In this document: positions 8,525 to 17,477 of the stretch, in pieces
How positions within the stretch are numbered: the first letter of the stretch is position 1
How the letters are laid out: each line of letters begins with the position of its first letter
DNA from: Rahnella victoriana
GTDB taxonomy: Bacteria; Pseudomonadota; Gammaproteobacteria; Enterobacterales; Enterobacteriaceae
Assembly (NCBI RefSeq): GCF_004330295.1
Contig: NZ_SJOJ01000001.1
Coordinates: 186,001-250,000, forward strand
Direction of reading: 5' to 3'
Length of the DNA: 64,000 nucleotides
Notes under the pieces: generated by a model
Database searches by the model: none
Told to the model about the DNA's origin: nothing
What the model saw: the letters and a program-made list of their open reading frames with translations, nothing else
Position numbers and translations under genes: made by a program

Positions 8525-8956
8525 TCAGATAGGTTGTGTCATCAATCCGACAGACTTCACGCCAGCCTGATGCAGCATGTTCAGCGCCTTGATGATTTCA
8601 TCATAAGGCACATCTTTCGCGCCACCGATCAGGAATACCGTCTTCGGATTGGCCTGAATACGGCTGGTCGCTTCTGCGATAACCTGCTGTTCAGGCAGCT
8701 GTTCCATACGCTGATGATCCACCACAATGGTGTATTGACCGACGCCAGACACTTCAACAATCACTGGCGGGTTATCATCGCTGGATACCGTTTTAGAATC
8801 GGTTGCGTCAGGCAGATCGACTTCCACACTCTGGGTAATAATGGGTGCTGTTGCCATAAAAATCAGTAACAGAACCAGCAATACGTCCAGCAGCGGAACG
8901 ATGTTGATCTCAGACTTACCTTCGCGACGGTTACGACGACCTCGTGAACGAGCCAT
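8525..8956 (-). CDS. tolR: Tol-Pal system protein TolR (ExbD family)
   Basis: Inner-membrane stator subunit working with TolQ to turn proton motive force into TolA movement. A short basic cytoplasmic N-terminus (RSRGRRNRREGK) precedes one membrane helix, PLLDVLLVLLLIFMATAP, whose Asp is the proton-path residue of the ExbD/TolR family. The rest is periplasmic, with IQANPKTVFLIGGAKDVPYDEI. 143 residues, like E. coli (142). Follows tolQ by 11 nt. The 114-nt gap to tolA contains an 8-bp inverted repeat (AAACCCGG/CCGGGTTT). Confidence 0.96.
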   Translation of the reverse strand: MARSRGRRNRREGKSEINIVPLLDVLLVLLLIFMATAPIITQSVEVDLPDATDSKTVSSDDNPPVIVEVSGVGQYTIVVDHQRMEQLPEQQVIAEATSRIQANPKTVFLIGGAKDVPYDEIIKALNMLHQAGVKSVGLMTQPI

Positions 8957-8967
8957 ACTCTCCCCCT

Positions 8968-9657
8968 TTAGTTACTGCTGGTTTCGCGAGAGAAAGCCTG
9001 ACGGTGCAGGATAGCCGTGAATTCTTCCATGAAGTTATCGTAGTTTTGCTCAAGCTTGTTCACACGCTGATTCAGGCGGTTGTACGCCATAACAGCAGGG
9101 ATAGCGGCAAACAGACCGATCGCGGTGGCGATCAGTGCTTCTGCGATACCCGGAGCAACCATTTGCAGCGTTGCCTGTTTCACAGAACCTAAACCGATAA
9201 AGGCGTGCATGATCCCCCAGACTGTCCCGAACAGACCGATATACGGGCTGATAGAACCGACAGTGCCAAGGAACGGAATGTGTGTTTCCAGTGATTCGAG
9301 TTCACGGTTAAAAGAGATACGCATCGCACGCGAAGACCCTTCAATCACGGCTTCAGGCGCATGGCTGTTAGCACGATGAAGACGGGCAAACTCTTTAAAA
9401 CCGGAATGGAAAATTTGCTCTGCCCCGCTCAGGGTTTCGCGGCGGCCCTGGCTTTCCTGATACAGACGGGAAAGCTCAATACCGGACCAGAATTTATCTT
9501 CGAACGCTTCTGCCTCGCGGGTGGCGGCATTCAGCACCTTCGTGCGTTGAATGATGATCGCCCAGGACGCGATAGAGAAGCACACCAGGACAAGCATAAT
9601 CAGCTTGACCAGGATGCTGGCCTTCAAAAATAAATCAAGAATGTTCATGTCAGTCAC
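8968..9657 (-). CDS. tolQ: Tol-Pal system protein TolQ (ExbB/MotA family)
   Basis: Polytopic inner-membrane motor subunit that forms the proton channel with TolR. Three membrane segments: ~17-38, ~135-160 (the [19 protein letters not shown] region) and ~170-195 ([20 protein letters not shown]). The large cytoplasmic loop lies between helices 1 and 2. 229 residues versus 230 in E. coli. Its start overlaps the stop of ybgC (ATGA), so the two are translationally coupled. Confidence 0.97.
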   Translation of the reverse strand: MTDMNILDLFLKASILVKLIMLVLVCFSIASWAIIIQRTKVLNAATREAEAFEDKFWSGIELSRLYQESQGRRETLSGAEQIFHSGFKEFARLHRANSHAPEAVIEGSSRAMRISFNRELESLETHIPFLGTVGSISPYIGLFGTVWGIMHAFIGLGSVKQATLQMVAPGIAEALIATAIGLFAAIPAVMAYNRLNQRVNKLEQNYDNFMEEFTAILHRQAFSRETSSN

Positions 9658-10058
9658 TGCTTAAACTCCGCGACAATAGACTTAGGAAGCGCTCGGGGCT
9701 TCATTTGGTGTGGATCAATGCATGCGATCAACACTTCTGCATAACTCAGAAGGTTTCCATGCGAATCAAGAATTCGTTGTGCAAAAGTAAGAGAAGCTCC
9801 GCGAATGGACGTAATCTCACTCTGAACATCCAGCAGGTCATCTAAGCGAGCTGGTGCAAAGTATTCGACCGTCATGCGGCGGACAGCAAAAGCGACATGT
9901 TCTCCCAGCAACTGCTGCTGGTGAAAATTGCGTTGGCGCAACATCTCTGTGCGAGCCCTTTCAAAAAAGGCGACGTATCGGGCATGGTAGACCACGCCTC
10001 CCGCGTCTGTGTCTTCGTAGTAGACACGAACCGGCCATCGGAACAACGAATTACTCAC
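9654..10058 (-). CDS. ybgC: Acyl-CoA thioesterase YbgC, first gene of the tol operon
   Basis: Cytoplasmic hotdog-fold thioesterase of the 4-hydroxybenzoyl-CoA thioesterase family, acting on short and acyl-ACP-linked thioesters in E. coli. The catalytic-loop motif [17 protein letters not shown] is intact with its Asp. GTG at 10058, preceded by GGGATG, gives 134 residues exactly as in E. coli; longer in-frame extensions have no family support. Its role in the tol operon is unclear; a link to phospholipid metabolism at the cell pole has been proposed for the family. Confidence 0.93.
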   Translation of the reverse strand: MSNSLFRWPVRVYYEDTDAGGVVYHARYVAFFERARTEMLRQRNFHQQQLLGEHVAFAVRRMTVEYFAPARLDDLLDVQSEITSIRGASLTFAQRILDSHGNLLSYAEVLIACIDPHQMKPRALPKSIVAEFKQ

Positions 10059-10146
10059 TGTACATCCCGTAATGCAATTTGACGGCACTACTATACGCAA
10101 GAGAATTGGGGTTGGGAATGGGTAGCATTGCTGGAATGAAAATAAT

Positions 10147-10168
10147 TATGGGCCGCAGCGGCCCATAA
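10147..10168 (-). terminator. Terminator after ybgE
   Basis: Near-perfect palindrome ATGGGCCGC/GCGGCCCAT between ybgE and ybgC. On the minus strand it is followed by AATTATTTTCATT, a moderately T-rich tail. It would separate the cyd operon from the tol operon promoter. Confidence 0.6.
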
Positions 10169-10196
10169 GAAAATTACTGTAAATCTGTGTCTTTAT

Positions 10197-10490
10197 TCAG
10201 CTAAAAAAGTACAGAAGACCCGCAGCCAGCGCAATCATTGCAAGCAAAGGTGAAAAGAATGCCTTCCAGATTGTGCGCTGTGGGCGAAATCCGAGACCGT
10301 GGATCACGCCGCTGCAGACGGCCCAAATCAGAATGATCCCATGCCAGACTTCCAGCTGACTGGTCGATGAAGCAAACATGCCCGGTTTCCAGAACACGCA
10401 GCCCGCCATGACCAGTGACATCACAAGGGAAAGGGCCCGCAAGGGGCCCTTGTCTGTGATGGCGTAAAGTTTATCCGCGATCACACTCAT
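10197..10490 (-). CDS. ybgE: Cyd operon protein YbgE
   Basis: Small inner-membrane protein of unknown biochemical role at the end of the cydABX operon. Three hydrophobic segments (~18-34, ~48-66, ~78-97) and the motif WHGIILIWAVCSGVIHGLGFRPQ match E. coli YbgE, which has the same length (97). It starts 2 nt after the cydX stop, so it is translated as part of the oxidase operon. Confidence 0.93.
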   Translation of the reverse strand: MSVIADKLYAITDKGPLRALSLVMSLVMAGCVFWKPGMFASSTSQLEVWHGIILIWAVCSGVIHGLGFRPQRTIWKAFFSPLLAMIALAAGLLYFFS

Positions 10491-10492
10491 TA

Positions 10493-10606
10493 TTACTTCT
10501 CTTCTTTCGCCGCTTTATTGGCTTCGCTGTGTTCAAACGCCAGCGCGGTAATGATACCGAATGAGCAAGCCAGTAAGGTGCCGAGGATCCAGGCAAAATA
10601 CCACAT
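10493..10606 (-). CDS. cydX: Cytochrome bd-I oxidase small subunit CydX
   Basis: A 37-residue single-helix membrane protein that stabilises the haem centres of cytochrome bd-I. The sequence starts MWYFAWILGTLLACSFG and ends in a charged tail (KAAKEEK), near-identical to E. coli CydX in its first 24 residues. ATG at 10606 follows AAGGAGAAC. Lies 10 nt after cydB and 2 nt before ybgE. Confidence 0.95.
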   Translation of the reverse strand: MWYFAWILGTLLACSFGIITALAFEHSEANKAAKEEK

Positions 10607-10616
10607 GGTGTTCTCC

Positions 10617-11756
10617 TTAATACAACGAATGCTTGTTGTTCTCGATGTAGTGTTTATCGAGGCGCCCGAACATCTTGTAATACGCCCATGAGGTGTAAAT
10701 CAGGATGATTGGCACAAAGATGCAGGCTACAACGGTCATCACTCTCAGCGTCAGCAGTGTGGATGTCGCATCCCACATGGTGAGGCTGGCATTCGGTTCA
10801 GTGATGGAAGGCATCACGAACGGGAACATTGTGATACCAGCCGTCAGGATCACACAGGCGATAGTCAGTGAGTTACTGATAAACGCCAGTGCCGCTTTAT
10901 TCATGCGTGAGAACAGAATGGTCAGCAGCGGCAGGATCACGCCCAGTGCAGGGATTGCCCACAGACCCGGCATCTTATTGTAGTTAGCCAGCCATGCACC
11001 GGCTTCATGAGAAACCGTTTTGCGCAGCGGGTTAGACGGGCCAGCGTGATCCATCACGGAGGTCACGGTGAAACCATCAATCCCTTTCACTAACCAGATA
11101 CCTGCCAGCAGGAAGCACACCATCATCACCAGCGCAGAAATCTGCGACGCGGTGCGGGTACGCAGGTGCAGTTCACCCACAGTACGCATTTGCAGATAGG
11201 TCGCGCCCTGAGTAATCAGCATGGTCAGGCTGACCAGACCGGCCAGAATGCCGTACGGGTTCAGCAGGCCAAACAGGTTGCCGGTGTAGAACAGACGCAG
11301 GTCACCGTCGATATGGAACGGCACACCCAGCAGCAGGTTACCGAAGGCCACACCGAAGACCAGAGCCGGTACGAAGCTCCCGATGAAAATGCCCCAGTCC
11401 CACATGCCACGCCAGCGCGCGCTTTCCAGTTTTGAACGGTAGTCAAAGCCCAGCGGACGGAAGAACAAGGCGCACAGCACCAGCACCATCGCGGCATAGA
11501 AGCCGGAGAATGCCGCCGCGTAAACCATCGGCCAGGCAGCGAACAAGGCGCCACCGGCGGTGATCAGCCAGACCTGGTTACCGTCCCAGTGCGGGGCGAT
11601 GGCGTTGATCATCACACGGCGGTCAGTATCGGTTTTCCCGATAATGCGCACCAGAATGCCCACGCCCATATCAAATCCATCGGTGACCGCGAAGCCGATA
11701 AACAGCACGCCAATCAGCACCCACCAGATGAACCGTAAAACTTCATAATCAAACAT
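10617..11756 (-). CDS. cydB: Cytochrome bd-I ubiquinol oxidase subunit II
   Basis: Membrane subunit that pairs with CydA in the high-affinity quinol oxidase used at low oxygen. 379 residues, exactly the E. coli length, with eight to nine hydrophobic segments. Family motifs: FIWWVLIGVLFIGFAVTDGFDMG at the N-terminus, APHWDGNQVWLITAGGALFAAWP and RKTVSHEAGAWLANYNKMPGLW. Separated from cydA by 14 nt. Confidence 0.97.
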   Translation of the reverse strand: MFDYEVLRFIWWVLIGVLFIGFAVTDGFDMGVGILVRIIGKTDTDRRVMINAIAPHWDGNQVWLITAGGALFAAWPMVYAAAFSGFYAAMVLVLCALFFRPLGFDYRSKLESARWRGMWDWGIFIGSFVPALVFGVAFGNLLLGVPFHIDGDLRLFYTGNLFGLLNPYGILAGLVSLTMLITQGATYLQMRTVGELHLRTRTASQISALVMMVCFLLAGIWLVKGIDGFTVTSVMDHAGPSNPLRKTVSHEAGAWLANYNKMPGLWAIPALGVILPLLTILFSRMNKAALAFISNSLTIACVILTAGITMFPFVMPSITEPNASLTMWDATSTLLTLRVMTVVACIFVPIILIYTSWAYYKMFGRLDKHYIENNKHSLY

Positions 11757-11770
11757 AAGTGGACTCCCTA

Positions 11771-13339
11771 TTACCGAGCTTGCTCAAGTGGCGCTGAAGT
11801 TTGTTCATAATGATAACGACCCGTTTTCAGGCTGCTTGGCCCCAGGCGCGCATATTTGAACATCAGGAACATTTCAGCGACCAGGAACAGGGTATACAGG
11901 CCGCAGATGAGGATCATCGACGACAGTACATCACCCACTGTCAGTGAAGAGTGCGCAACCGCAGTCGGTAACACTTCACCAATCGCCCAGGGCTGACGAC
12001 CATATTCGGCCACGAACCAGCCCGCTTCGACAGCAATCCACGGCAATGGCAGACCGATGAATACCGCACGGTGCAGCCAGCGTTTCTGACCAATCTTGCC
12101 GCGCAGCACGGTGTAGAAGGACAACGCGATCAGAACGAACATCAGGATGCCGCAGGCCACCATGATACGGAAGGCGAAGTACAGCGGCAGAACGCGCGGG
12201 ATAGAATCTTTGGTGGCTTTCTGAATCTGTGCGTCAGTCGCACCCGCCGGGTTGTCGGTATAGCGTTTAAGCAACATACCGTAGCCCAGATCCTGTTTGC
12301 TGTTTTCGAAATCACTGCGGACTTTCGGGTCAGTGTTGCCCGAACGCAGTTCTTCCAGCAGGGTGTAGGCTTTCATACCGTTACGGATACGGACTTCGTG
12401 TTGCGCCATCAGGTCTTTCAGACCGGTCACCGGCGTATCCACAGAACGGGTCGCAATCAGACCCAGCAGGTAAGGAATTTGAATCGAGTATTCATTTTCC
12501 ATTTTGTCCTGATTTGGCATGCCGAACAGCGTGAAGCTGGCAGGCGCCGGTTGGGTATCCCACTCGGCTTCGATGGCAGCCAGTTTGGTTTTCTGCACGT
12601 CACCCATTTCGTAACCGGATTCATCACCCAGAACGATAACGGAGAGCACCGCAGCCAGACCAAAGCTTGCTGCGATAGCAAATGAACGCTTGGCAAAGCC
12701 AACGTCACGGCCTTTGAGCAGGTAGTAAGAGCTGATAGCCAGAATGAACATCGCGCCAGTCACATAACCGGACGCTACGGTGTGAACGAATTTAACCTGC
12801 GCAACCGGGTTCAGAACCAGCTCGGAGAAGCTGACCATTTCCATACGCATGGTTTCGTAGTTGAAGGTCGATGCAATCGGGTTTTGCATCCAGCCGTTCG
12901 CCACCAGGATCCACAATGCTGACAGGTTTGAGCCAAGGGCCACAAACCAGGTCACCGTCATGTGCTGAACTTTAGACAGGCGGTCCCAGCCAAAGAAGAA
13001 CAGACCGACTAACGTGGATTCCAGGAAGAACGCCATCAAACCTTCGATCGCCAGCGGCGCACCGAAGATGTCTCCCACGTAATGTGAGAAATATGACCAG
13101 TTAGTCCCGAACTGGAATTCCATGGTTAAACCGGTAGCAACACCCAGCGCAAAGTTAATTGCGAAGAGTTTGCCCCAGAATTTGGTCATATCTTTATAGA
13201 TTTGTTTGCCGGAAAGCACATAAACCGTTTCCATAATTGCCAGTAAAAACGCCATACCCAGCGTTAATGGGACAAATAGGAAATGGTACATGGCTGTTAA
13301 AGCAAACTGTAAACGCGACAGTTCAACGATATCAAACAT
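11771..13339 (-). CDS. cydA: Cytochrome bd-I ubiquinol oxidase subunit I
   Basis: Haem-bearing subunit (b558, b595, d) that oxidises ubiquinol at the periplasmic Q-loop. 522 residues, as in E. coli, when started at ATG 13339 ([22 protein letters not shown]), which has an AAGGGG site; a 24-residue upstream extension is not family-like. Conserved elements include the haem b595 ligand His19 region, [16 protein letters not shown], and the long hydrophilic Q-loop ~240-380 typical of the L-subfamily. First gene of the operon with cydB, cydX and ybgE. Confidence 0.97.
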   Translation of the reverse strand: MFDIVELSRLQFALTAMYHFLFVPLTLGMAFLLAIMETVYVLSGKQIYKDMTKFWGKLFAINFALGVATGLTMEFQFGTNWSYFSHYVGDIFGAPLAIEGLMAFFLESTLVGLFFFGWDRLSKVQHMTVTWFVALGSNLSALWILVANGWMQNPIASTFNYETMRMEMVSFSELVLNPVAQVKFVHTVASGYVTGAMFILAISSYYLLKGRDVGFAKRSFAIAASFGLAAVLSVIVLGDESGYEMGDVQKTKLAAIEAEWDTQPAPASFTLFGMPNQDKMENEYSIQIPYLLGLIATRSVDTPVTGLKDLMAQHEVRIRNGMKAYTLLEELRSGNTDPKVRSDFENSKQDLGYGMLLKRYTDNPAGATDAQIQKATKDSIPRVLPLYFAFRIMVACGILMFVLIALSFYTVLRGKIGQKRWLHRAVFIGLPLPWIAVEAGWFVAEYGRQPWAIGEVLPTAVAHSSLTVGDVLSSMILICGLYTLFLVAEMFLMFKYARLGPSSLKTGRYHYEQTSAPLEQAR

Positions 13340-13965
13340 CTTGACCCCTTGCTCCTCGGAGGAAGACCCCAAATTGCGATCTTTGACGAACCGGTTGCCG
13401 GAACGCCTCATGACTACCAGTATTCAAATGTGTGTAGAACAGAAATGTCAGCGTTCAGTTTGCGTAAAGCCGTCGACCAGACATTCTGAGCCCGGAAAAA
13501 GCGCGAGCAGCGGGCCTGTAACAGGCTGATGAACGGGCAAAATCACGGGGAAAAGTAAACATACAAAAAACGGATGTTACAGGACCAATATGTTACGCCA
13601 GTAATCCCACACATTAAATAGGTTTTTTAGTGACCCAAAGCGGATTTCCGTGTACAGGTCAATTTAAGACCAAAACAGCAAAAAAGCCTGTAATTGATCT
13701 GCCGCAATTTAAGCCTATCTCCTTGTTTATTTCTATAATATCCACATCAATTTCTGAAAAAATATTTCAGGATGTTAACCGTTGGTTTCACTGAGCTTTA
13801 ATGGTGGCCTTATTGTTAATTAATTGTGTTTTTATAGTTGTCACTAATATCCAATTTGCTACCTTCTAAAACCCAATTATTAACCTTTTATTTCCAATGA
13901 ACCTATCGTGCTGTGTTAATAAATATAGCTCAATTCAGCGAATGTTAAATATTTAGCTTAAAATA
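13340..13965. promoter_or_regulatory. cydA upstream control region (about 620 bp, no gene)
   Basis: Long AT-rich non-coding stretch upstream of cydA. It contains an ArcA-like core TGTTAATTAA at 13814-13823 and an FNR-like near-palindrome TTGAT-CTGC-CGCAA at 13694-13707. In E. coli cydAB is activated by ArcA and repressed by FNR from a similarly long leader with several promoters, so these sites are plausible, but they were assigned by eye. Confidence 0.5.
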
Positions 13966-14061
13966 AAAAAGGCCACCCGAAGGTGGCCAACATGTCGAAT
14001 CTTTTTCTTTTATAAACAGTCTTCACCCGCACCGAATTTCGCCGGTGCGGGAGGGTAAAAC
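13966..14061 (-). ncRNA. Candidate SdhX-type 3' UTR small RNA after sucD
   Basis: The ~95 nt following the sucD stop hold two hairpins: a 9-bp stem CCCGCACCG/CGGTGCGGG (14026-14051) and a terminal stem-loop with a long U-tail. Between them lies a mostly A-rich single-stranded segment. E. coli makes the Hfq-bound sRNA SdhX (RybD) by processing the 3' end of the same sdh-suc transcript. Layout and position agree; sequence identity to SdhX was not tested. Confidence 0.4.
13971..13988 (-). terminator. Terminator of the sdh-suc operon
   Basis: Stem GGCCACC/GGTGGCC with a four-base CGAA/TTCG loop; on the minus strand it is followed by TTTTTTATTTT. Strong intrinsic terminator at the end of the leftward TCA operon. 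Confidence 0.88.
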
Positions 14062-14934
14062 TTATTGCGGAAGCAATGATTTCACGGCTTCGCCGATATC
14101 GGCCAGGCTGCGAACGGTTTTCACACCCGCCGCTTCCAGCGCAGCGAATTTATCGTCAGCGGTACCTTTACCACCGGCAATGATGGCGCCTGCGTGGCCC
14201 ATACGTTTGCCTTTTGGCGCAGTCACACCCGCGATATAACCCACAACCGGTTTGGTCACATGGGCTTTGATGTAGGCCGCCGCTTCTTCTTCCGCGTTAC
14301 CGCCGATTTCACCGATCATCACGATCACTTCAGTCTGTGGATCTTCCTGGAACAGTTTCAGGATATCGATGAAGTTAGAGCCCGGGATCGGGTCGCCGCC
14401 GATACCGACGCAGGTAGACTGGCCGTAGCCGTAGTCGGTGGTCTGCTTAACGGCTTCATAGGTCAGCGTACCGGAACGGGAAACGATACCCACTTTGCCC
14501 GGCAGATGAATGTGACCCGGCATGATGCCGATTTTGCATTCGCCCGGGGTGATCACGCCCGGACAGTTTGGCCCGATCATCACCGCATCGCTTTGATCCA
14601 GTTTCACTTTAACCACCAGCATATCCAGCGTCGGGATGCCTTCAGTGATACAGATGATCAGTTTGATGCCTGCATCCAGCGCTTCCAGAATGGAATCTTT
14701 ACAGAACGGAGCCGGAACATAAATCACAGACGCGGTAGCGCCGGTGGTTTCAACCGCTTCACGTACGGTATTGAACACTGGCAGACCCAGATGTTCAGTG
14801 CCGCCTTTGCCCGGCGTGACGCCGCCGACCATTTTGGTACCGTAAGCAATGGCTTGTTCGGAGTGGAAAGTCCCCTGGCTACCGGTGAAACCCTGGCAGA
14901 TAACTTTGGTGTTCTTGTTGATTAAAATCGACAT
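14062..14934 (-). CDS. sucD: Succinyl-CoA synthetase subunit alpha
   Basis: Converts succinyl-CoA, ADP and phosphate to succinate, CoA and ATP with SucC. N-terminal CoA-binding Rossmann domain ([22 protein letters not shown]) and a ligase domain with the phosphorylated His247 in GHAGAII. 290 residues versus 289 in E. coli. Its ATG overlaps the sucC stop by one base (TAATG), indicating translational coupling for equal stoichiometry. Confidence 0.97.
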   Translation of the reverse strand: MSILINKNTKVICQGFTGSQGTFHSEQAIAYGTKMVGGVTPGKGGTEHLGLPVFNTVREAVETTGATASVIYVPAPFCKDSILEALDAGIKLIICITEGIPTLDMLVVKVKLDQSDAVMIGPNCPGVITPGECKIGIMPGHIHLPGKVGIVSRSGTLTYEAVKQTTDYGYGQSTCVGIGGDPIPGSNFIDILKLFQEDPQTEVIVMIGEIGGNAEEEAAAYIKAHVTKPVVGYIAGVTAPKGKRMGHAGAIIAGGKGTADDKFAALEAAGVKTVRSLADIGEAVKSLLPQ

Positions 14935-16100
14935 TATTTCCCCTCCACTGCCGCGACAACTTGTTGAGCCGCATTCGTCAGGCTGGTCGCTGCAATGATG
15001 TTCAAACCGCTGTCTGCCAGTTTTTTGGCACCCAGCTCAGCATTGTTACCTTCAAGACGCACCACAACCGGCACGCTGACGCCCACTTCTTCCACCGCAC
15101 CGATGATACCGTCGGCGATCAGATCGCAACGTACGATACCGCCGAAGATGTTGACGAAGACGGCTTTCACTTTTTCATCAGACAGGATGATTTTGAAGGC
15201 TTCGGTCACACGTTCTTTGGTTGCGCCACCGCCAACATCCAGGAAGTTAGCCGGTTCGCCACCGTGCAGTTTCACGATGTCCATGGTACCCATTGCCAGA
15301 CCGGCACCGTTCACCATGCAACCGATGTTACCGTCGAGGGCAACGTAGTTCAGTTCCCACTGCGCTGCCTGAGACTCACGGGCATCTTCCTGGCTGTAAT
15401 CGCGCATTTCACGCAATTCTGGCTGACGGAACAAGGCGTTGCCGTCCGCACCCAGTTTGCCGTCGAGGCAGATCAGGTCACCAGCGGTAGTCACTACCAG
15501 CGGGTTGATTTCGATCAGCGCCAGATCGCGCTCAAGGAAGATGTTCGCCAGACCCATGAAGATCTTAGTGAACTGCTGAACCTGCTTACCGGTCAGACCC
15601 AGTTTGAAAGCCAGTTCGCGACCCTGATACGGCTGCGGGCCTGCCAGCGGATCCAGTGCCACTTTGTGGATCAGGTGTGGCGTTTCTTCTGCCACTTTCT
15701 CAATTTCCACGCCGCCTTCTGTAGACGCCATGAACACCACGCGGCGGGAGCTGCGATCAACGACCGCGCCGAGATACAGTTCTTTATCAATGTCAGTCGC
15801 GGATTCAACCAGGATCTGGTTAACCGGCTGGCCACCGGCGTCTGTCTGGTAAGTCACCAGACGTTTGCCCAGCCAGTGCTCAGCAAAAGCGCGGATCTCT
15901 TCTTTGCTTTTCACCACTTTCACGCCACCCGCTTTACCGCGGCCACCGGCATGAACCTGACATTTCACCACCCACGGACCGGCACCGATTTTCGATGCAG
16001 CCTCTTCCGCTTCACGCGGGGTGGAACAGGCGAAGCCTGTTGGTGCTGGCAGGCCGTAGCGCAGGAAAAGCTGTTTCGCCTGATACTCGTGTAAATTCAT
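14934..16100 (-). CDS. sucC: Succinyl-CoA synthetase subunit beta
   Basis: ATP-grasp subunit that binds nucleotide and succinate. N-terminus [21 protein letters not shown]-grasp features [17 protein letters not shown], metal and phosphate residues in [10 protein letters not shown] and [19 protein letters not shown]-terminal [17 protein letters not shown]. 388 residues, as in E. coli. Starts 102 nt after sucB; that gap contains a 7-bp hairpin (GGCACAG/CTGTGCC, 16145-16164) that could be a processing or attenuation site. Confidence 0.97.
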   Translation of the reverse strand: MNLHEYQAKQLFLRYGLPAPTGFACSTPREAEEAASKIGAGPWVVKCQVHAGGRGKAGGVKVVKSKEEIRAFAEHWLGKRLVTYQTDAGGQPVNQILVESATDIDKELYLGAVVDRSSRRVVFMASTEGGVEIEKVAEETPHLIHKVALDPLAGPQPYQGRELAFKLGLTGKQVQQFTKIFMGLANIFLERDLALIEINPLVVTTAGDLICLDGKLGADGNALFRQPELREMRDYSQEDARESQAAQWELNYVALDGNIGCMVNGAGLAMGTMDIVKLHGGEPANFLDVGGGATKERVTEAFKIILSDEKVKAVFVNIFGGIVRCDLIADGIIGAVEEVGVSVPVVVRLEGNNAELGAKKLADSGLNIIAATSLTNAAQQVVAAVEGK

Positions 16101-16202
16101 GATGTTCTATCCATTCTTATTCGGTAAGTAGGAAGGCTTATCAGGGCACAGCGAGAACTGTGCCGCAGATTTTTCGATCTCTCATCTTTCGCTGTGCCGG
16201 GA

Positions 16203-17432
16203 CTAGACGTCCAGCAGCAGACGAGCCGGATCTTCCAGCATCTCTTTAATGGTCACCAGGAAGCCGACGGACTCGCGGCCATCCACCAGACGGTGATCGT
16301 AAGAGAGCGCCAGATACATCATTGGCAGGATCACAACCTGGCCATTCACCGCCATCGGACGATCTTTAATGGCATGCATGCCCAGGATCGCACTCTGTGG
16401 TGGGTTGATGATCGGGGTGGACATCAGGGAGCCGAAGACGCCGCCGTTGGTCACGGTAAAGTTACCGCCGGTCAGTTCTTCCACTTTCAGTTTGCCGTCA
16501 CGGCCTTTGATCGCCAGCTCTTTGATTTGCTTCTCGATATCCGCCATGCCCAGCGTATCCACATCACGCAGAACCGGGGTCACCAGACCGCGTGGCGTAG
16601 ACACCGCGATGCTGACATCAAAGTAGTTGTGGTAAACCACATCATCGCCATCGATAGAAGCATTCACTTCCGGGTAGCGTTTCAGCGCTTCAACCACGGC
16701 TTTCAGATAGAAAGACATGAAGCCCAGACGCACGCCGTGACGTTTTTCGAAACCATCACCGTACTGCTTACGCAGATCCATGATGGGCTTCATGTTGATT
16801 TCGTTGAAGGTGGTCAGCATCGCAGTGCTGTTTTTCGCTTCAAGCAGACGCTCAGCAACGCGTTTACGCAGACGGGTCATCGGTACGCGTTTTTCGCTGC
16901 GTGAACCCAGTGCCGGTGCAGCGCTGGTCGCGGCCGGAGCGGCGGCTGGCGCGGCGGCCGGTTTCGCGTCTTTGGCTTTCGCCAGGTGCTGTTCGATATC
17001 TTCACGGGTCAGACGACCGCCGACACCGCTGCCTTTGATCGCGCTGGCATCGAGAGAATGTTCAGCAATCAGACGGCGGATAGCCGGGCTGAGGGCGTCA
17101 TTGCTCTCTTCTTCCAGTGCTGCTGTGTGGCGTGCCGCAGGAGTCGCTTCTTTATCGGAGCTTTTCTCAGTGCTTGGCTTACCGGTGCTGTTACCCGGAC
17201 GGATACGCGCCAGGATCTGACGGGAAATGACCGTCGCACCTTCGTCTTCGATAATGCTGTCCAGAATACCGGCTTCACTTGCCGGGACTTCCAGAACCAC
17301 TTTATCGGTTTCAATTTCTACCAGTACATCGTCACGCTCAACACTGTCGCCCGGTTTTTTGTGCCAGGTGGCAACCGTCGCATCCGCAACGGATTCAGGA
17401 AGGTCAGGGACCAGAATATCTACGCTACTCAT
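16203..17432 (-). CDS. sucB: 2-oxoglutarate dehydrogenase E2, dihydrolipoyl succinyltransferase
   Basis: Core of the 2-oxoglutarate dehydrogenase complex; transfers succinyl from lipoate to CoA. Domains in order: lipoyl domain with Lys44 in ETDKVVLEV, an Ala/Pro/Ser-rich linker, a peripheral-subunit-binding domain ~112-148 ([21 protein letters not shown]), a second Ala/Pro linker, and the catalytic acyltransferase domain with [11 protein letters not shown]. 409 residues versus 405 in E. coli, the difference lying in linkers. 45 nt downstream of sucA. Confidence 0.97.
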   Translation of the reverse strand: MSSVDILVPDLPESVADATVATWHKKPGDSVERDDVLVEIETDKVVLEVPASEAGILDSIIEDEGATVISRQILARIRPGNSTGKPSTEKSSDKEATPAARHTAALEEESNDALSPAIRRLIAEHSLDASAIKGSGVGGRLTREDIEQHLAKAKDAKPAAAPAAAPAATSAAPALGSRSEKRVPMTRLRKRVAERLLEAKNSTAMLTTFNEINMKPIMDLRKQYGDGFEKRHGVRLGFMSFYLKAVVEALKRYPEVNASIDGDDVVYHNYFDVSIAVSTPRGLVTPVLRDVDTLGMADIEKQIKELAIKGRDGKLKVEELTGGNFTVTNGGVFGSLMSTPIINPPQSAILGMHAIKDRPMAVNGQVVILPMMYLALSYDHRLVDGRESVGFLVTIKEMLEDPARLLLDV

Positions 17433-17477
17433 TATAAATCCTTCTTATGTTCCATAGTGTTAACTCACGCCAACGCG

